A stretch of 64,000 bases of DNA from the NCBI RefSeq assembly GCF_023218175.1, contig NZ_JALPTH010000009.1, positions 124,001-188,000 of the forward strand. The letters are read 5' to 3'. This document shows, piece after piece, positions 22,497-31,839 of this stretch. The translations under genes and the position numbers were made by a program. Source of the DNA: Streptomyces lichenis. Its GTDB lineage: Bacteria; Actinomycetota; Actinomycetes; Streptomycetales; Streptomycetaceae. The notes beneath the pieces were generated by a model. The model made no database searches, was not told the DNA's origin, and saw nothing but the letters and a program-made list of their open reading frames with translations. Each line of letters begins with the position of its first letter. The stretch's first letter is position 1.

Positions 22497-23510
22497 ATGG
22501 CGTTACCGCCCGTCGCGGTCCTGACCGGCGTGGGCTCGTGCCTGCCGGAGCGGGTTGTGCGCAACACGGACGAGCCCTTCGCCCGGCTGGACACCAGTGA
22601 CGAGTGGATCCGCAGCCGTACCGGGATCGAGTCCCGGCGCTGGGTGGAGGAGGGGACGAGCACCGGGGACCTGGCGGTGCGGGCCGGTGCCGCGGCACTG
22701 CGCAGCGCCGCCGCCGAGTCGGTGGACCTCGTGGTGGTCTGCACCACCACGCCCGACCACCACTCCCCGGCCACCGCGCCCTGGGTCGCTGCGCGACTGG
22801 GGCTGGGGCCGGTCCCGGCCTTCGACCTGGCGGCGGCCTGCTCGGGCTTCACCTACGCCCTCGCGGCCGGCCGGGCCTGGATCACCGCCGGTATGGCCCG
22901 CACGGTGCTGCTGATCGGGGCGGAGACACTGTCCACCATCACCGACCCGGACGACCGGGGCACCGCCGTGGTCTTCGCCGACGGCGCCGGGGCGGTCGTC
23001 CTGCGGGCCGGGGAGGCCGACGAGCCCGGCGCGGTGCTGGCCACCCGGCTCGGCAGCGACGGCACCCAGGTGGACCTGGCGGTCATCGCGGCCGGCGGGT
23101 CCCGGCGGCCCGTACCAGAGCGGCCCGACGAGCGGGGCGAGCGGTGCCTGCGCATGCGGGGCCCGCAGATGTTCTCGCACGCGGTGCGCCGGATGACCGA
23201 GGTCTCCCGGGGCCTCCTGGAGGGCGTCGGCTGGCCCGCCGGGGACGTCGAGGCGTTCATCGGGCACCAGGCCAACCAGCGCATCCTCGACAAGGTCGCC
23301 GAACTGGTCGGCGTACCCGCCGCCGCCTGCCTGGGCAACATCCGCACCGTGGGCAACACCTCCTCGGCGTCCATCCCCCTGGTCATGGACGAGGCGGTGC
23401 GCGACAAGGCCGTCCCCGCCGGCGCCCGGACCTTGCTCACCGCTTTCGGCGGCGGCGCCGTATGGGGTGCCGCCGCGCTGACCTGGCCCGACATCCCACC
23501 CACCATCTGA
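22497..23510 (+). CDS. beta-ketoacyl-ACP synthase III (KAS III / FabH-like), first copy
   Basis: This 337-residue thiolase-fold KAS III has the triad Cys115 (AAACSGF), His257 (IGHQAN) and Asn287 (VGNTSS). The N-terminal TSDEWIRSRTGIESRRW is typical of FabH. Such enzymes start fatty-acid or polyketide chains by condensing an acyl-CoA with malonyl-ACP; relatives in secondary metabolism instead transfer acyl groups to O or N. It is the first gene of a seven-gene plus-strand cluster and is followed 16 bases later by an ACP. ATG 22497 follows GGGAGGTG. The first gene of a duplicated KAS III-ACP-hydrolase cassette. Confidence 0.92.
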   Translation: MALPPVAVLTGVGSCLPERVVRNTDEPFARLDTSDEWIRSRTGIESRRWVEEGTSTGDLAVRAGAAALRSAAAESVDLVVVCTTTPDHHSPATAPWVAARLGLGPVPAFDLAAACSGFTYALAAGRAWITAGMARTVLLIGAETLSTITDPDDRGTAVVFADGAGAVVLRAGEADEPGAVLATRLGSDGTQVDLAVIAAGGSRRPVPERPDERGERCLRMRGPQMFSHAVRRMTEVSRGLLEGVGWPAGDVEAFIGHQANQRILDKVAELVGVPAAACLGNIRTVGNTSSASIPLVMDEAVRDKAVPAGARTLLTAFGGGAVWGAAALTWPDIPPTI

Positions 23511-23526
23511 CGTGAGGAACCCGGAC

Positions 23527-23832
23527 ATGGACACCGCCCCCGTGGACACCCCCGGCGAGGACCCGCTGGACTTCATCACCCGCTACCTCCAGCGCGACTT
23601 CCAGGTGCCCGCGCACCAGGCCCGGCCCGAGGCCACCTTCTCCAGCCTCGCCCTCGACTCGATCGCCCAGGTCGAGCTGTTCGTCAGCCTGTCCGACCAC
23701 TACGGCGTCGAGCTGGACGACTCGCACGCCTCCGACCAGCTCACCCTGCGGCAGACGGCCGAGCTGGTGCACGAGGGACTCCGGCGGGCCGGCGGCGGGC
23801 GGACGGCCTCCACGGCGACGGCCCGCGACTGA
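23527..23832 (+). CDS. acyl carrier protein, first copy
   Basis: This is a 101-residue carrier protein. The phosphopantetheine site is Ser45 in LALDSIAQVEL, in the helix II context usual for ACPs. The following DDSHASDQLTLRQTAELVHEGL forms helices III and IV. ATG 23527 has GAGGAAC seven bases upstream; the GTG at 23512 is an alternative. It sits between the KAS III and hydrolase genes and presumably carries the chain made by the neighbouring KAS III. Confidence 0.9.
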   Translation: MDTAPVDTPGEDPLDFITRYLQRDFQVPAHQARPEATFSSLALDSIAQVELFVSLSDHYGVELDDSHASDQLTLRQTAELVHEGLRRAGGGRTASTATARD

Positions 23833-23855
23833 GGGCCGGGGGAGGGGCGGCGCGG

Positions 23856-24785
23856 ATGGTGTACCGGACGGAGGGGGAGGACCGCGTGGGCGGGACCAGC
23901 ACACGGGAGCTGCACCACGACGGCCTGCGCTTCTCCTACCAGCGCGTCCCCGGGGAGACCCGGACCGTCGAGCCGGTGCTCGTGGTGGGCGGGGTGCTGC
24001 AGTCCATGCGGAGCTGGTCCATCCTGCACCGGCACGTCCTGCCGTACGCCGACCTGGTCACCGTGGACCTGCCCGGCGCGGGCGACTCCACCCCGCTCCG
24101 CGCCGAGCAGGACATGGACACCATGTGCCGGGTGCTCGACGCGGTGCTGGACGACCTCGGCGCCGAGCGGGTCAACCTCCTCGGCTACTCCTTCGGTTCC
24201 GCCGTCGCCTACCGGTGCGCCCAGCGCCGGCCGGAGCGGATCGCCCGGCTCGCCCTCGGCGGGGTGCCGGTCCGCATCAGCGACAAGCTGACCGGGCTGT
24301 GGCACCGGGGTGCCGAGCGGATGGCGTCCGGCGACCCGGGCGCCCTGGTCGACACCCTGATGGAGATGTTCCTCTGCCCGGCGGGCGAGGCGACGGTCCG
24401 CAACCGGGACATCGTCCGCCGGCTGGTGCGGCGCATGACCCTGCGGACCGTGACCGACACCGCGTACGGGCTGCGCACCATGGAGCGGTCGGTCCTGGAG
24501 AACCTCGACCCGGTCGGCGGTCTCACCGGGGTGCCCACCCTCGTCTTCTGCGGGGAGCACGACACCATCAGCAGCGCGGCCGAGCAGCACGCGTTCGCCG
24601 CCACCATCGACGGCAGCCGCTTCGCGGCCATCGGCGAGGCGGACCACTGGCTGTTCCTCCAGCGCCGCGAGGAGGCCGGGGACCTGGTGATGCGCCACTT
24701 CACCGGCCGTCCGTTCGACGGCCTGCCCTATCTGGCCGGGCCCGGCGGCGGCCGCCCGGCGGTGACGGCGGACGCCGTCCGCTGA
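23856..24785 (+). CDS. alpha/beta hydrolase, first copy of the cassette
   Basis: This is a 309-residue hydrolase. The nucleophile elbow GYSFGS carries Ser112, the acid is in CGEHDTISS and the catalytic His in EADHWLF. VVGGVLQSMRSW occupies the oxyanion region instead of the usual HGxP and is shared almost exactly with the second hydrolase (VLGGGLQDRRSW). It may release the chain from ACP as a type II thioesterase-like enzyme or act as an acyl transferase; this is inferred from position. Confidence 0.85.
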   Translation: MVYRTEGEDRVGGTSTRELHHDGLRFSYQRVPGETRTVEPVLVVGGVLQSMRSWSILHRHVLPYADLVTVDLPGAGDSTPLRAEQDMDTMCRVLDAVLDDLGAERVNLLGYSFGSAVAYRCAQRRPERIARLALGGVPVRISDKLTGLWHRGAERMASGDPGALVDTLMEMFLCPAGEATVRNRDIVRRLVRRMTLRTVTDTAYGLRTMERSVLENLDPVGGLTGVPTLVFCGEHDTISSAAEQHAFAATIDGSRFAAIGEADHWLFLQRREEAGDLVMRHFTGRPFDGLPYLAGPGGGRPAVTADAVR

Positions 24786-24826
24786 CCGCCCCCTCCGACC
24801 GGCCCCCAAGAGAGAGAAGAGTTCCC

Positions 24827-25819
24827 GTGCGACAGGCAGTCCTGTGCGGACTGGGCGGCTGGCTGCCGCCGGACGTGGTGGAGAACGAGGACATCATGGC
24901 CGCCGAGACGGCCGCGTTCGTCCGGCGCCGGATCGGCATCGCCCGGCGGCACCGGGTCGCGCCGGGCACGGCCACCGTGGAACTCGCCACCGAGGCCGGC
25001 CGGCGCGCCCTGGACTCGGCAGGCCTCCGGCGAGTGGACGCACTCGTGCTGGCCACCACCACCCCCGACCGGCTCTGCCCGGCCGGGGCGCCCGAGGCGG
25101 CCAGCCGTCTCGGCATGACCGGCATCCCGGCCTTCGACCTGAGCGCCGGCTGCTCGGGCTTCCTCTGCGCCTGCGAGGTGGCCCGGGGCCTGATCGGCAC
25201 CGGGGCCGCGGCCACCGTCCTGGTGGTCGCCGCGGAGAACGCGTCGGCGATGGTCCACCCCGACGACCCCAACACCGCCCCGCTGTTCGGGGACGGCGCC
25301 GGCGCCGTGGTGCTGCGGGCCGCCGAGGAGGGGGAGCCGGCCACCTTCGGGCCGACGGTCTGGGGCAGCGACGGCGAGCTGGCCGACATCATCGCCATCC
25401 CGGCCGGCGGCACCCGGCAGCGGCATCCCGAAAACGGCGTCCGCGACCTGTACTTGGGCATCCGGGGCAGCGAGGTCCTGCGGCAGGCGGTCCGCCGGAT
25501 GACCGGAGCGGTACGGGAGGCGGTGGCGGCGGCCGGCTGGACCCTGGACGAGGTGGAACTGCTCCTCGCCCACCAGGCGAACGCCGCCATCACCCACGCC
25601 GTCGCCGCCGCACTCGACTACCCGGCCGCACGGATGCCGTCCAACATCGCCACCGTCGGCAACACGGCCGCCGCCTCCGTCCCGCTGCTGCTCGCCCAGA
25701 GCGCCGCGGACGGCACGCTCAAGGGCGGCCGGCGCGTCGGGCTGGTGTCCTTCGGCAGCGGCCTGTCCTGGGCCGCGACCACCGGCGTCTGGCCCGAGGA
25801 CCTCACCGCCCTGGTGTGA
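24827..25819 (+). CDS. KAS III-like synthase, second copy
   Basis: This is a 330-residue KAS III homologue with Cys109 (SAGCSGF), His249 (LAHQAN) and Asn279 (VGNTAA), so catalysis should be intact. The N-terminal region is shorter than FabH: the TSDEWIRSRTGI motif is reduced to TAAFVRRRIGI. It starts at GTG 24827 behind an AGAGAGAAGAG ribosome binding site. It begins the second KAS III-ACP-hydrolase cassette. The divergence from the first copy suggests a different acyl substrate or an acyltransferase role. Confidence 0.9.
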   Translation: MRQAVLCGLGGWLPPDVVENEDIMAAETAAFVRRRIGIARRHRVAPGTATVELATEAGRRALDSAGLRRVDALVLATTTPDRLCPAGAPEAASRLGMTGIPAFDLSAGCSGFLCACEVARGLIGTGAAATVLVVAAENASAMVHPDDPNTAPLFGDGAGAVVLRAAEEGEPATFGPTVWGSDGELADIIAIPAGGTRQRHPENGVRDLYLGIRGSEVLRQAVRRMTGAVREAVAAAGWTLDEVELLLAHQANAAITHAVAAALDYPAARMPSNIATVGNTAAASVPLLLAQSAADGTLKGGRRVGLVSFGSGLSWAATTGVWPEDLTALV

Positions 25820-25891
25820 CCCGCCCGCCCGCCTTCACCCCGTACACCTCTCACCTCTCGTCATAGCTCTTCCGACAAGGAGACACCGGCC

Positions 25892-26137
25892 ATGGCCGCC
25901 CCCATGCTCAGCACCGTCATCGACATCCTGACCCGGCAGGCCGCGCTGCCCGCGGGCCCGGTCACGCCCACGGCCACGCTGACGGAGGCCGGGGTGGACT
26001 CCATGGCGGTCGCGGTGCTCGCGATGGTGCTGGAGGAGGACCACGGCCTGGTCTTCACCGAGACCGTGCTGTCCGGCCAGTCCACCGTCGCCGAACTGGC
26101 CGCCTACATCGAGAGCCACCGGGCGGCTGCCGCGTGA
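25892..26137 (+). CDS. acyl carrier protein, second copy
   Basis: This is an 81-residue carrier protein with phosphopantetheine Ser37 in EAGVDSMAVAVLAM, preceded by a strong AAGGAG ribosome binding site. DDHGLVFTETVLSGQSTVAELAAYIESH-like helices III and IV follow. Its stop overlaps the next gene start by GTGA, so translation is coupled to the hydrolase. Confidence 0.9.
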   Translation: MAAPMLSTVIDILTRQAALPAGPVTPTATLTEAGVDSMAVAVLAMVLEEDHGLVFTETVLSGQSTVAELAAYIESHRAAAA

Positions 26138-27078
26138 CGGCCGCCCCGGCGGCCCTCGCGACCGCGCCCGCCTTCGCGGACACGCCGTTCACCACGGACG
26201 ACCGGCCCGTCGCCTGGCGGAACCGCGACTTCCCGTGCCGGGTGCTCCGCCCCCGCGCCGCCCCCGCGTCCGTACCGCTGCTGGTCCTCGGCGGCGGCCT
26301 GCAGGACCGCCGATCCTGGGCCCGTCTGGAGCGCCGACTCGGCCACCGGCACCCCCTGGTCATCCCCGACCTCCCGCCCGCCCGCACCCCCGGCCGCGCC
26401 GGGGACCGCCCCCGTCGGGACCACCTCGGCTGGGACGACCTCACCGACGCCGCCCTGCACGCCGCCGACCAGACCGGCCCGGGCCCCTTCGCCGTACTGG
26501 GCGTCTCCTCCGGCTACCCGGTCGCCTACCGCCTCGCCCAGCGCCACCCCGAACGCCTCACCCACCTGCTGCTCTTCGGCGCCGCCCCCCGCCCCGGACC
26601 GCGGCTGCGCACCCTCATCCACGAGGGCCTGGCCCGGGAGGCCGCCCCCGGCCCGGGCCCGCACCGGGAGGCCGCCGGACGCCTCGTCGACCTGCTGACC
26701 AACCCCCGGGCCGGAGCGGACCTGTTGATGATCCGCGCGGCCGCCCGGATGCTGCGCAACCAGCTCACCGCCTCACCGCAGGACCCGCTGGCACGCTATG
26801 TCGCCGACCGCGGCCAGCTGCTGCTGGACGACCCGCTGCCCGCCGGGGGCGTCACCGGTGTCCGCACCCTGGTCGGGGTCGGCGCGCACGACAGCGTCAC
26901 CACCGTCGAGGACAACCGGGCGGTCGCCGCGACCATCGAGCACGCCACCCTGGCGGTCATGCGGGACGCCGACCACCTGCTGCACATGGAACGCGACGCC
27001 GACTTCGCCGACCTCATCAGCCGCTTCCTGCACCGGCGGCCGCTCACCACCCCCGGCACCCTCGTCACCCGCCCCTGA
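26134..27078 (+). CDS. alpha/beta hydrolase, second copy of the cassette
   Basis: This 314-residue paralogue of the hydrolase at 23856 has an elbow GVSSG with Ser125, acid in VGAHDSVTT and His in DADHLLH. GGGLQDRRSW replaces the usual oxyanion HG motif exactly as in the first copy. It starts at GTG 26134, overlapping the ACP stop. It is likely to process the product carried by ACP 2. Confidence 0.85.
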   Translation: MTAAPAALATAPAFADTPFTTDDRPVAWRNRDFPCRVLRPRAAPASVPLLVLGGGLQDRRSWARLERRLGHRHPLVIPDLPPARTPGRAGDRPRRDHLGWDDLTDAALHAADQTGPGPFAVLGVSSGYPVAYRLAQRHPERLTHLLLFGAAPRPGPRLRTLIHEGLAREAAPGPGPHREAAGRLVDLLTNPRAGADLLMIRAAARMLRNQLTASPQDPLARYVADRGQLLLDDPLPAGGVTGVRTLVGVGAHDSVTTVEDNRAVAATIEHATLAVMRDADHLLHMERDADFADLISRFLHRRPLTTPGTLVTRP

Positions 27079-27110
27079 CCGCCCACCGCCACCACACCGG
27101 GGAGGCCGCC

Positions 27111-28337
27111 GTGCACTCCGTACCCGCGCCCGCCCTGCGCGTCCTGCTCGCCACCTGGGGCACCATGGGCGACATCGCCCCCTACACCGGCGTCGCCGCC
27201 GGACTGAGCGCCGCCGGCCACCAGGTCACCGTCGTCACCTCCGCCCGGCACGCCCCGCGCTTCACCGCCCTCGGACTCCCGGTACGCGCCATGCACCTGG
27301 ACGACCAGGAGGAGCTGATGGGCCGGTCCAAGCCGGTGACGGCGCGGGTCCGCAACGGCCGGGACATCGCCCGTACCGCCTCCGGCACCCTGCTGGACGC
27401 CGCCGCCGAGGGCACCGACCTCATCCTCGCCCACCCTCTGCTGCACCCGCTGTGCGCGGTGGTCGCGGAGGGGCTGGGGACCGCGTGCACCGGGCTCTAC
27501 ACCGTCGGCCACGCCATGGTGCTGCCCCGGCTCGCGGCGCTCGCCCCCTGGCGCGGCCACGCCCTCGCCGACCTCGGCACCCGGCTCCTCCTCGCCCCGA
27601 TGCACGCGCCCGCGCTGCGCCGGCTGTGCCGCACGCTCGGCCTGCCCGACCGGCCCCGGGCGCTCCTCTCCCACCTCACGCGCCGCCACCGGGCCTACTA
27701 CGGCATCAGCGGCGCGCTCCTCCCGGCCCGCTCCCCGCTGCCCTCGCCGCACAGCGCACTCGGGCACTGGACTCCGTCCCGGCCCCCCGACTGGCGGCCG
27801 GACCCGGTCCTGCGGGACTTCCTGGACGGCGGGCCGCCCCCGGTCTTCTTCGGCTTCGGCAGCATGCGCACCCTCGACGCCGCCCGGCTCGGCCGGATGA
27901 TCGCCGAGGCCGCCGCCGCGCTCGGGGTGCGCGCGCTGGTCCAGTCCGGCGCGGCGCGGCTGTCCGCGGCATCGGACCGCGTCCTCACCATCGGGGAGTG
28001 CCCGCACGACTGGCTGTTCCCCCGGGTCCGCGCCGCGGTCCACCACGCCGGTCCCGGCACCGTCCACGCCTCGCTGGCCGCGGCCGTCCCCACGCTGCCC
28101 GTCCCGGTCGCCCTGGACCAGCCCTACTGGGCGCGCCAGGTCGTGCGCCTGGGCCTCGCCCCCGGGGCCCTCCCCGCGCGCCGCCTCACCACCGCCGGCC
28201 TGGTGCGCGCACTGGAGTCCCTGCTGCGGGACGACCGCTACCGGCGCAGAACCGAGGCCGTCTCCCGGGCGATGGCCCGACAGGACGGCGTCGCCGCACT
28301 GCTGGCGCGCCTGGCCGAGGAGACGCGCCGCGGGTGA
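27111..28337 (+). CDS. UGT-like (GT1 family) glycosyltransferase
   Basis: This 408-residue GT-B enzyme resembles the antibiotic glycosyltransferases. The N-terminal VLLATWGTMGDIAPYTGVAAGLSAAGHQVTVVT is the acceptor-side Rossmann start. The C-terminal VHHAGPGTVHASLAAAVPTLPVPVALDQPYWARQV is the nucleotide-sugar signature of MGT/UGT enzymes. It starts at GTG 27111 with GGGGAGG. It is the last gene of the cluster and most likely glycosylates the product. No deoxysugar genes lie in the window, so a common sugar donor is expected. Confidence 0.88.
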   Translation: MHSVPAPALRVLLATWGTMGDIAPYTGVAAGLSAAGHQVTVVTSARHAPRFTALGLPVRAMHLDDQEELMGRSKPVTARVRNGRDIARTASGTLLDAAAEGTDLILAHPLLHPLCAVVAEGLGTACTGLYTVGHAMVLPRLAALAPWRGHALADLGTRLLLAPMHAPALRRLCRTLGLPDRPRALLSHLTRRHRAYYGISGALLPARSPLPSPHSALGHWTPSRPPDWRPDPVLRDFLDGGPPPVFFGFGSMRTLDAARLGRMIAEAAAALGVRALVQSGAARLSAASDRVLTIGECPHDWLFPRVRAAVHHAGPGTVHASLAAAVPTLPVPVALDQPYWARQVVRLGLAPGALPARRLTTAGLVRALESLLRDDRYRRRTEAVSRAMARQDGVAALLARLAEETRRG

Positions 28338-28358
28338 GGGGGACGGCGCCCCCGCGAC

Positions 28359-28396
28359 GGCCGCGCCGCGGCTCGCGAGGGAGCGGCGGCGCGGCC
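28359..28396. terminator. bidirectional hairpin between glycosyltransferase and aminopeptidase
   Basis: GGCCGCGCCGC (28359-28369) and GCGGCGCGGCC (28386-28396) are perfect 11-bp arms between the convergent stops at 28337 and 28407. Confidence 0.65.
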
Positions 28397-28406
28397 TGGC
28401 GGCGGG

Positions 28407-29507
<1,101 letters not shown>

Positions 29508-29513
29508 TCAGGC

Positions 29514-29548
29514 GCGCGGCGGCGGCGTCAGGGGGAGCACCGCCGCGC
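29514..29548 (-). terminator. hairpin after the M4 protease gene
   Basis: GCGCGGCGG (29514-29522) pairs with CCGCCGCGC (29540-29548), 48 bases past the M4 stop. The rest of the 229-base gap before the aminopeptidase gene holds the presumed aminopeptidase promoter and no gene. Confidence 0.5.
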
Positions 29549-29595
29549 CGTCACGGCAGCCGGGGGAGGGGCCTCCCGCGCGTACCGGGAGGGCG

Positions 29596-31188
29596 TCACT
29601 TGACGTTGACGGCCGTCCAGGCCTTGCCCACGGCGGCGACCTCGGCGCTGCCCGCGCCGTAGAGGCTCACGGCCGCCTGAAGCGTCCCCTGGCGGGCGCC
29701 GGCGTAGGTGGTGGTGGAGGTGAAGTACGAGGTCAGCGCCTTGTACCAGATCTTCACCGCCTTGTCCCGGCCGATGCCGGTGACGGTGGATCCGTCCTTG
29801 CTGCGGCTCTCGTGGCGGACGCCGTTGATGACCTTCGACCCGCTGCCCTCGGAGAGCAGGTAGAAGAAGTGGTTGGCCACGCCGGAGGAGTGGTGGACGT
29901 CGAGGTTCCGGGTCCCGCTGTCCCAGTAGTCGGCCGACTCGCCGTCCCGGCTGGGGGTGTCCATGTAGCGCAGCGGCTTGCCGTCGCCGAAGTAGTTGAT
30001 CTTCTCGCCGAGGAAGTAGTCGCCCTTGTCGGCGGTGTTGCCGGCGTGGAACTCGATCGCGGTGCCGAGGATGTCCGAGGTGGCCTCGTTCAGGCCGCCC
30101 GACTCGCCGCTGTAGACGAGGCGCGCGGTCGCGGCGGTGACGCCGTGGCTGAACTCGTGCCCCGCCACGTCGAGCTGGGTCAGCGGGCTCTTCCCGTCGC
30201 GGCCGTCACCGTAGTAGATCGAGTAGGTGGGGTCGTCGTAGTAGGCGTTGGCGTGCTTGACGCCGTAGTGGACGTGCGAGGTGGGCGCCGTGCCGTTGTT
30301 CCGGATGCCGTCGCGGCCCAGGACGCTCTTGTAGAAGTCGTGCGTCTTGGCGAAGCCGTGCGCGGCGTCGACGGCGGCGGTCTGGCGGTTGGTCGGCTTG
30401 CCGTCGCCCCAGACGCCGTCGGCGTCGGTGAACAGGGTGCCCGAGCCACTGGTGCGGCCGCCCAGGTCCACCGTGCGGTGTCCGCCGCGGGTGCTGTCCA
30501 CGAGTTGGTAGCCGCTGCCGCCGCGGGTGTCGACGAGGTCCACGGTGCCGCTGTACTGGCTGGTGTCGTCGGCGACGTTGTCGATCGCCTGGTACTCGTA
30601 CAGCTTCTTGCCGGTGGTGGCGTCGGTGATGACGTGCAGACGGCTGGGCGTGCCGCCCTCCTGCACTCCGCCCACCACCGTCTCGTACGCGAGGACGGGG
30701 GCCCCGCCCGCCGCCCAGATCACCTTGCGCGGGGCCTGGTCCTTGCCCGCGGTGGTGGGCTTCTCCACGTCGGCGGCCACCGCCGCCTCGACGGCGGCCG
30801 ACGCGGCGCGGCCCGGGGCGAGCTTCGGCGTCAGGGAGCCGACCGCGACGGAGCGTTCGGTGGCCTTGGTGACGCCTCTGAGCGCGCCGTCCTTCGCGCG
30901 GTGGACGACGAGGTCCCCGCCGAGGACGGGCAGGCCGCCGTAGGTGCGGTCGTAGCGGGTGTGGACGGTGCCGTCGGCGTCCCGTACGACATCGCGGACG
31001 ACCAGCTTCTCCTGGGCGTTCAGCCCGAGGGCGGCGGCCGTGCCCGCGAGCGAGGTGTCCGGGGCTCCCGCGGGGGCCAGCGCGTCGGCGGAGTTCGCGC
31101 CGCCGACCGCCAGCAGGGCCACCGCCACGGTGGCGGCTCCGCCGGCCAGGGCGAAGCGCTTGCGGGATATCGGTAGGGAGGATGACAC
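29596..31188 (-). CDS. secreted M4 (thermolysin-like) metalloprotease
   Basis: This 530-residue preproenzyme has a signal peptide at 1-37 (KRFALAGGAATVAVALLAVGGANSADA), a long FTP/PepSY-type propeptide (TRYDRTYGGLPVLGGDLVVHRAKDG), and then the M4 catalytic domain. The zinc site is HEFSHG with the third ligand in GGLNEATSD, and DVHHSSGVANHFFYLLSEG carries the transition-state His. It is an extracellular neutral protease cleaving beside hydrophobic residues. It starts at GTG 31188. It resembles the S. griseus metalloendopeptidase group in organisation. Confidence 0.94.
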   Translation of the reverse strand: MSSSLPISRKRFALAGGAATVAVALLAVGGANSADALAPAGAPDTSLAGTAAALGLNAQEKLVVRDVVRDADGTVHTRYDRTYGGLPVLGGDLVVHRAKDGALRGVTKATERSVAVGSLTPKLAPGRAASAAVEAAVAADVEKPTTAGKDQAPRKVIWAAGGAPVLAYETVVGGVQEGGTPSRLHVITDATTGKKLYEYQAIDNVADDTSQYSGTVDLVDTRGGSGYQLVDSTRGGHRTVDLGGRTSGSGTLFTDADGVWGDGKPTNRQTAAVDAAHGFAKTHDFYKSVLGRDGIRNNGTAPTSHVHYGVKHANAYYDDPTYSIYYGDGRDGKSPLTQLDVAGHEFSHGVTAATARLVYSGESGGLNEATSDILGTAIEFHAGNTADKGDYFLGEKINYFGDGKPLRYMDTPSRDGESADYWDSGTRNLDVHHSSGVANHFFYLLSEGSGSKVINGVRHESRSKDGSTVTGIGRDKAVKIWYKALTSYFTSTTTYAGARQGTLQAAVSLYGAGSAEVAAVGKAWTAVNVK

Positions 31189-31527
31189 GTCTGCTCCAGT
31201 GCGTCAGTGGGGGGTTGGCGGGCGTGGGTGGCGCCCGCCGGCCGGGACGATTCGCCCCGGAGGTGGCAGGAGATTAGCCAGCACTGCATGGGCATGCCAA
31301 GCGTGGATGTCCGATGTGTGGTCGTTCGCGAACTTGCTGCTGGACCACTTCACATACCTGCAACGCTGACGACTCGTCTGCACCTTCGATCACACGCGCA
31401 TCGGATGGCAAGACGTTCGGGCCGCCGAAGAATTAACAGAACTCCCGGCCAACTGTGCCGAAGCCGCGTGTCCGCCGGGGCCTGCCAGGCCGACCGGCGC
31501 CGCCGCGCCTCGGCCCGGGCACAGCGA
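31189..31527. promoter_or_regulatory. upstream region of the M4 protease gene
   Basis: This 340-base AT-richer gap has no credible gene. It contains the palindrome GTTCGCGAAC (31324-31333) and a GGCATGCC dyad near 31290. These are candidate regulator sites for the protease promoter. No clear -10/-35 pair could be assigned by eye. Confidence 0.4.
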
Positions 31528-31558
31528 ACGGCCCCCGCCCGGAGGGGGCGGGGGCCGT
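31528..31558 (-). terminator. terminator of the antitoxin-like gene
   Basis: ACGGCCCCCGCCC (31528-31540) and GGGCGGGGGCCGT (31546-31558) are perfect 13-bp arms with a GGAGG loop, 18 bases past the stop of the small gene. Confidence 0.8.
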
Positions 31559-31575
31559 GTGGACCGGGGGGAGCG

Positions 31576-31767
31576 CTACTGGTCCCGCTGTCCGCCGCCG
31601 TAGGAGCGGCGTGCGGCATCGGCGGCCTTGTCGGTCTGCGCGTCGTACTTGTCGCCGGTGCGCTCGTCCACCAGCCTCTCGGCGCGCTCCACGCCCTGGT
31701 CGGCCTGGTCCGGATGGCCCTTGGCCATCTCCTTGGCCTTGTTCGCCATGTCGCCCAGCTTGCCCAT
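31576..31767 (-). CDS. MT0933/Rv0909-like antitoxin family protein
   Basis: This is a 63-residue, highly charged helical protein (MGKLGDMANKAKEMAKGHPDQADQGVERAERLVDERTGDKYDAQTDKAADAARRSY). It matches the short antitoxin-like family named after Mycobacterium Rv0909, common in Streptomyces. The start at ATG 31767 has AGGAGGG seven bases before. No toxin partner is adjacent: its neighbours are an MFS transporter and the M4 protease. In Streptomyces such proteins may have other roles. Confidence 0.8.
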   Translation of the reverse strand: MGKLGDMANKAKEMAKGHPDQADQGVERAERLVDERTGDKYDAQTDKAADAARRSYGGGQRDQ

Positions 31768-31839
31768 GAGAACCCTCCTGGGTGTTGTGCTCGTGCGGTC
31801 TTACGCCACCCCTGGTACCCCCTTCCGGCGTCCGCACGC

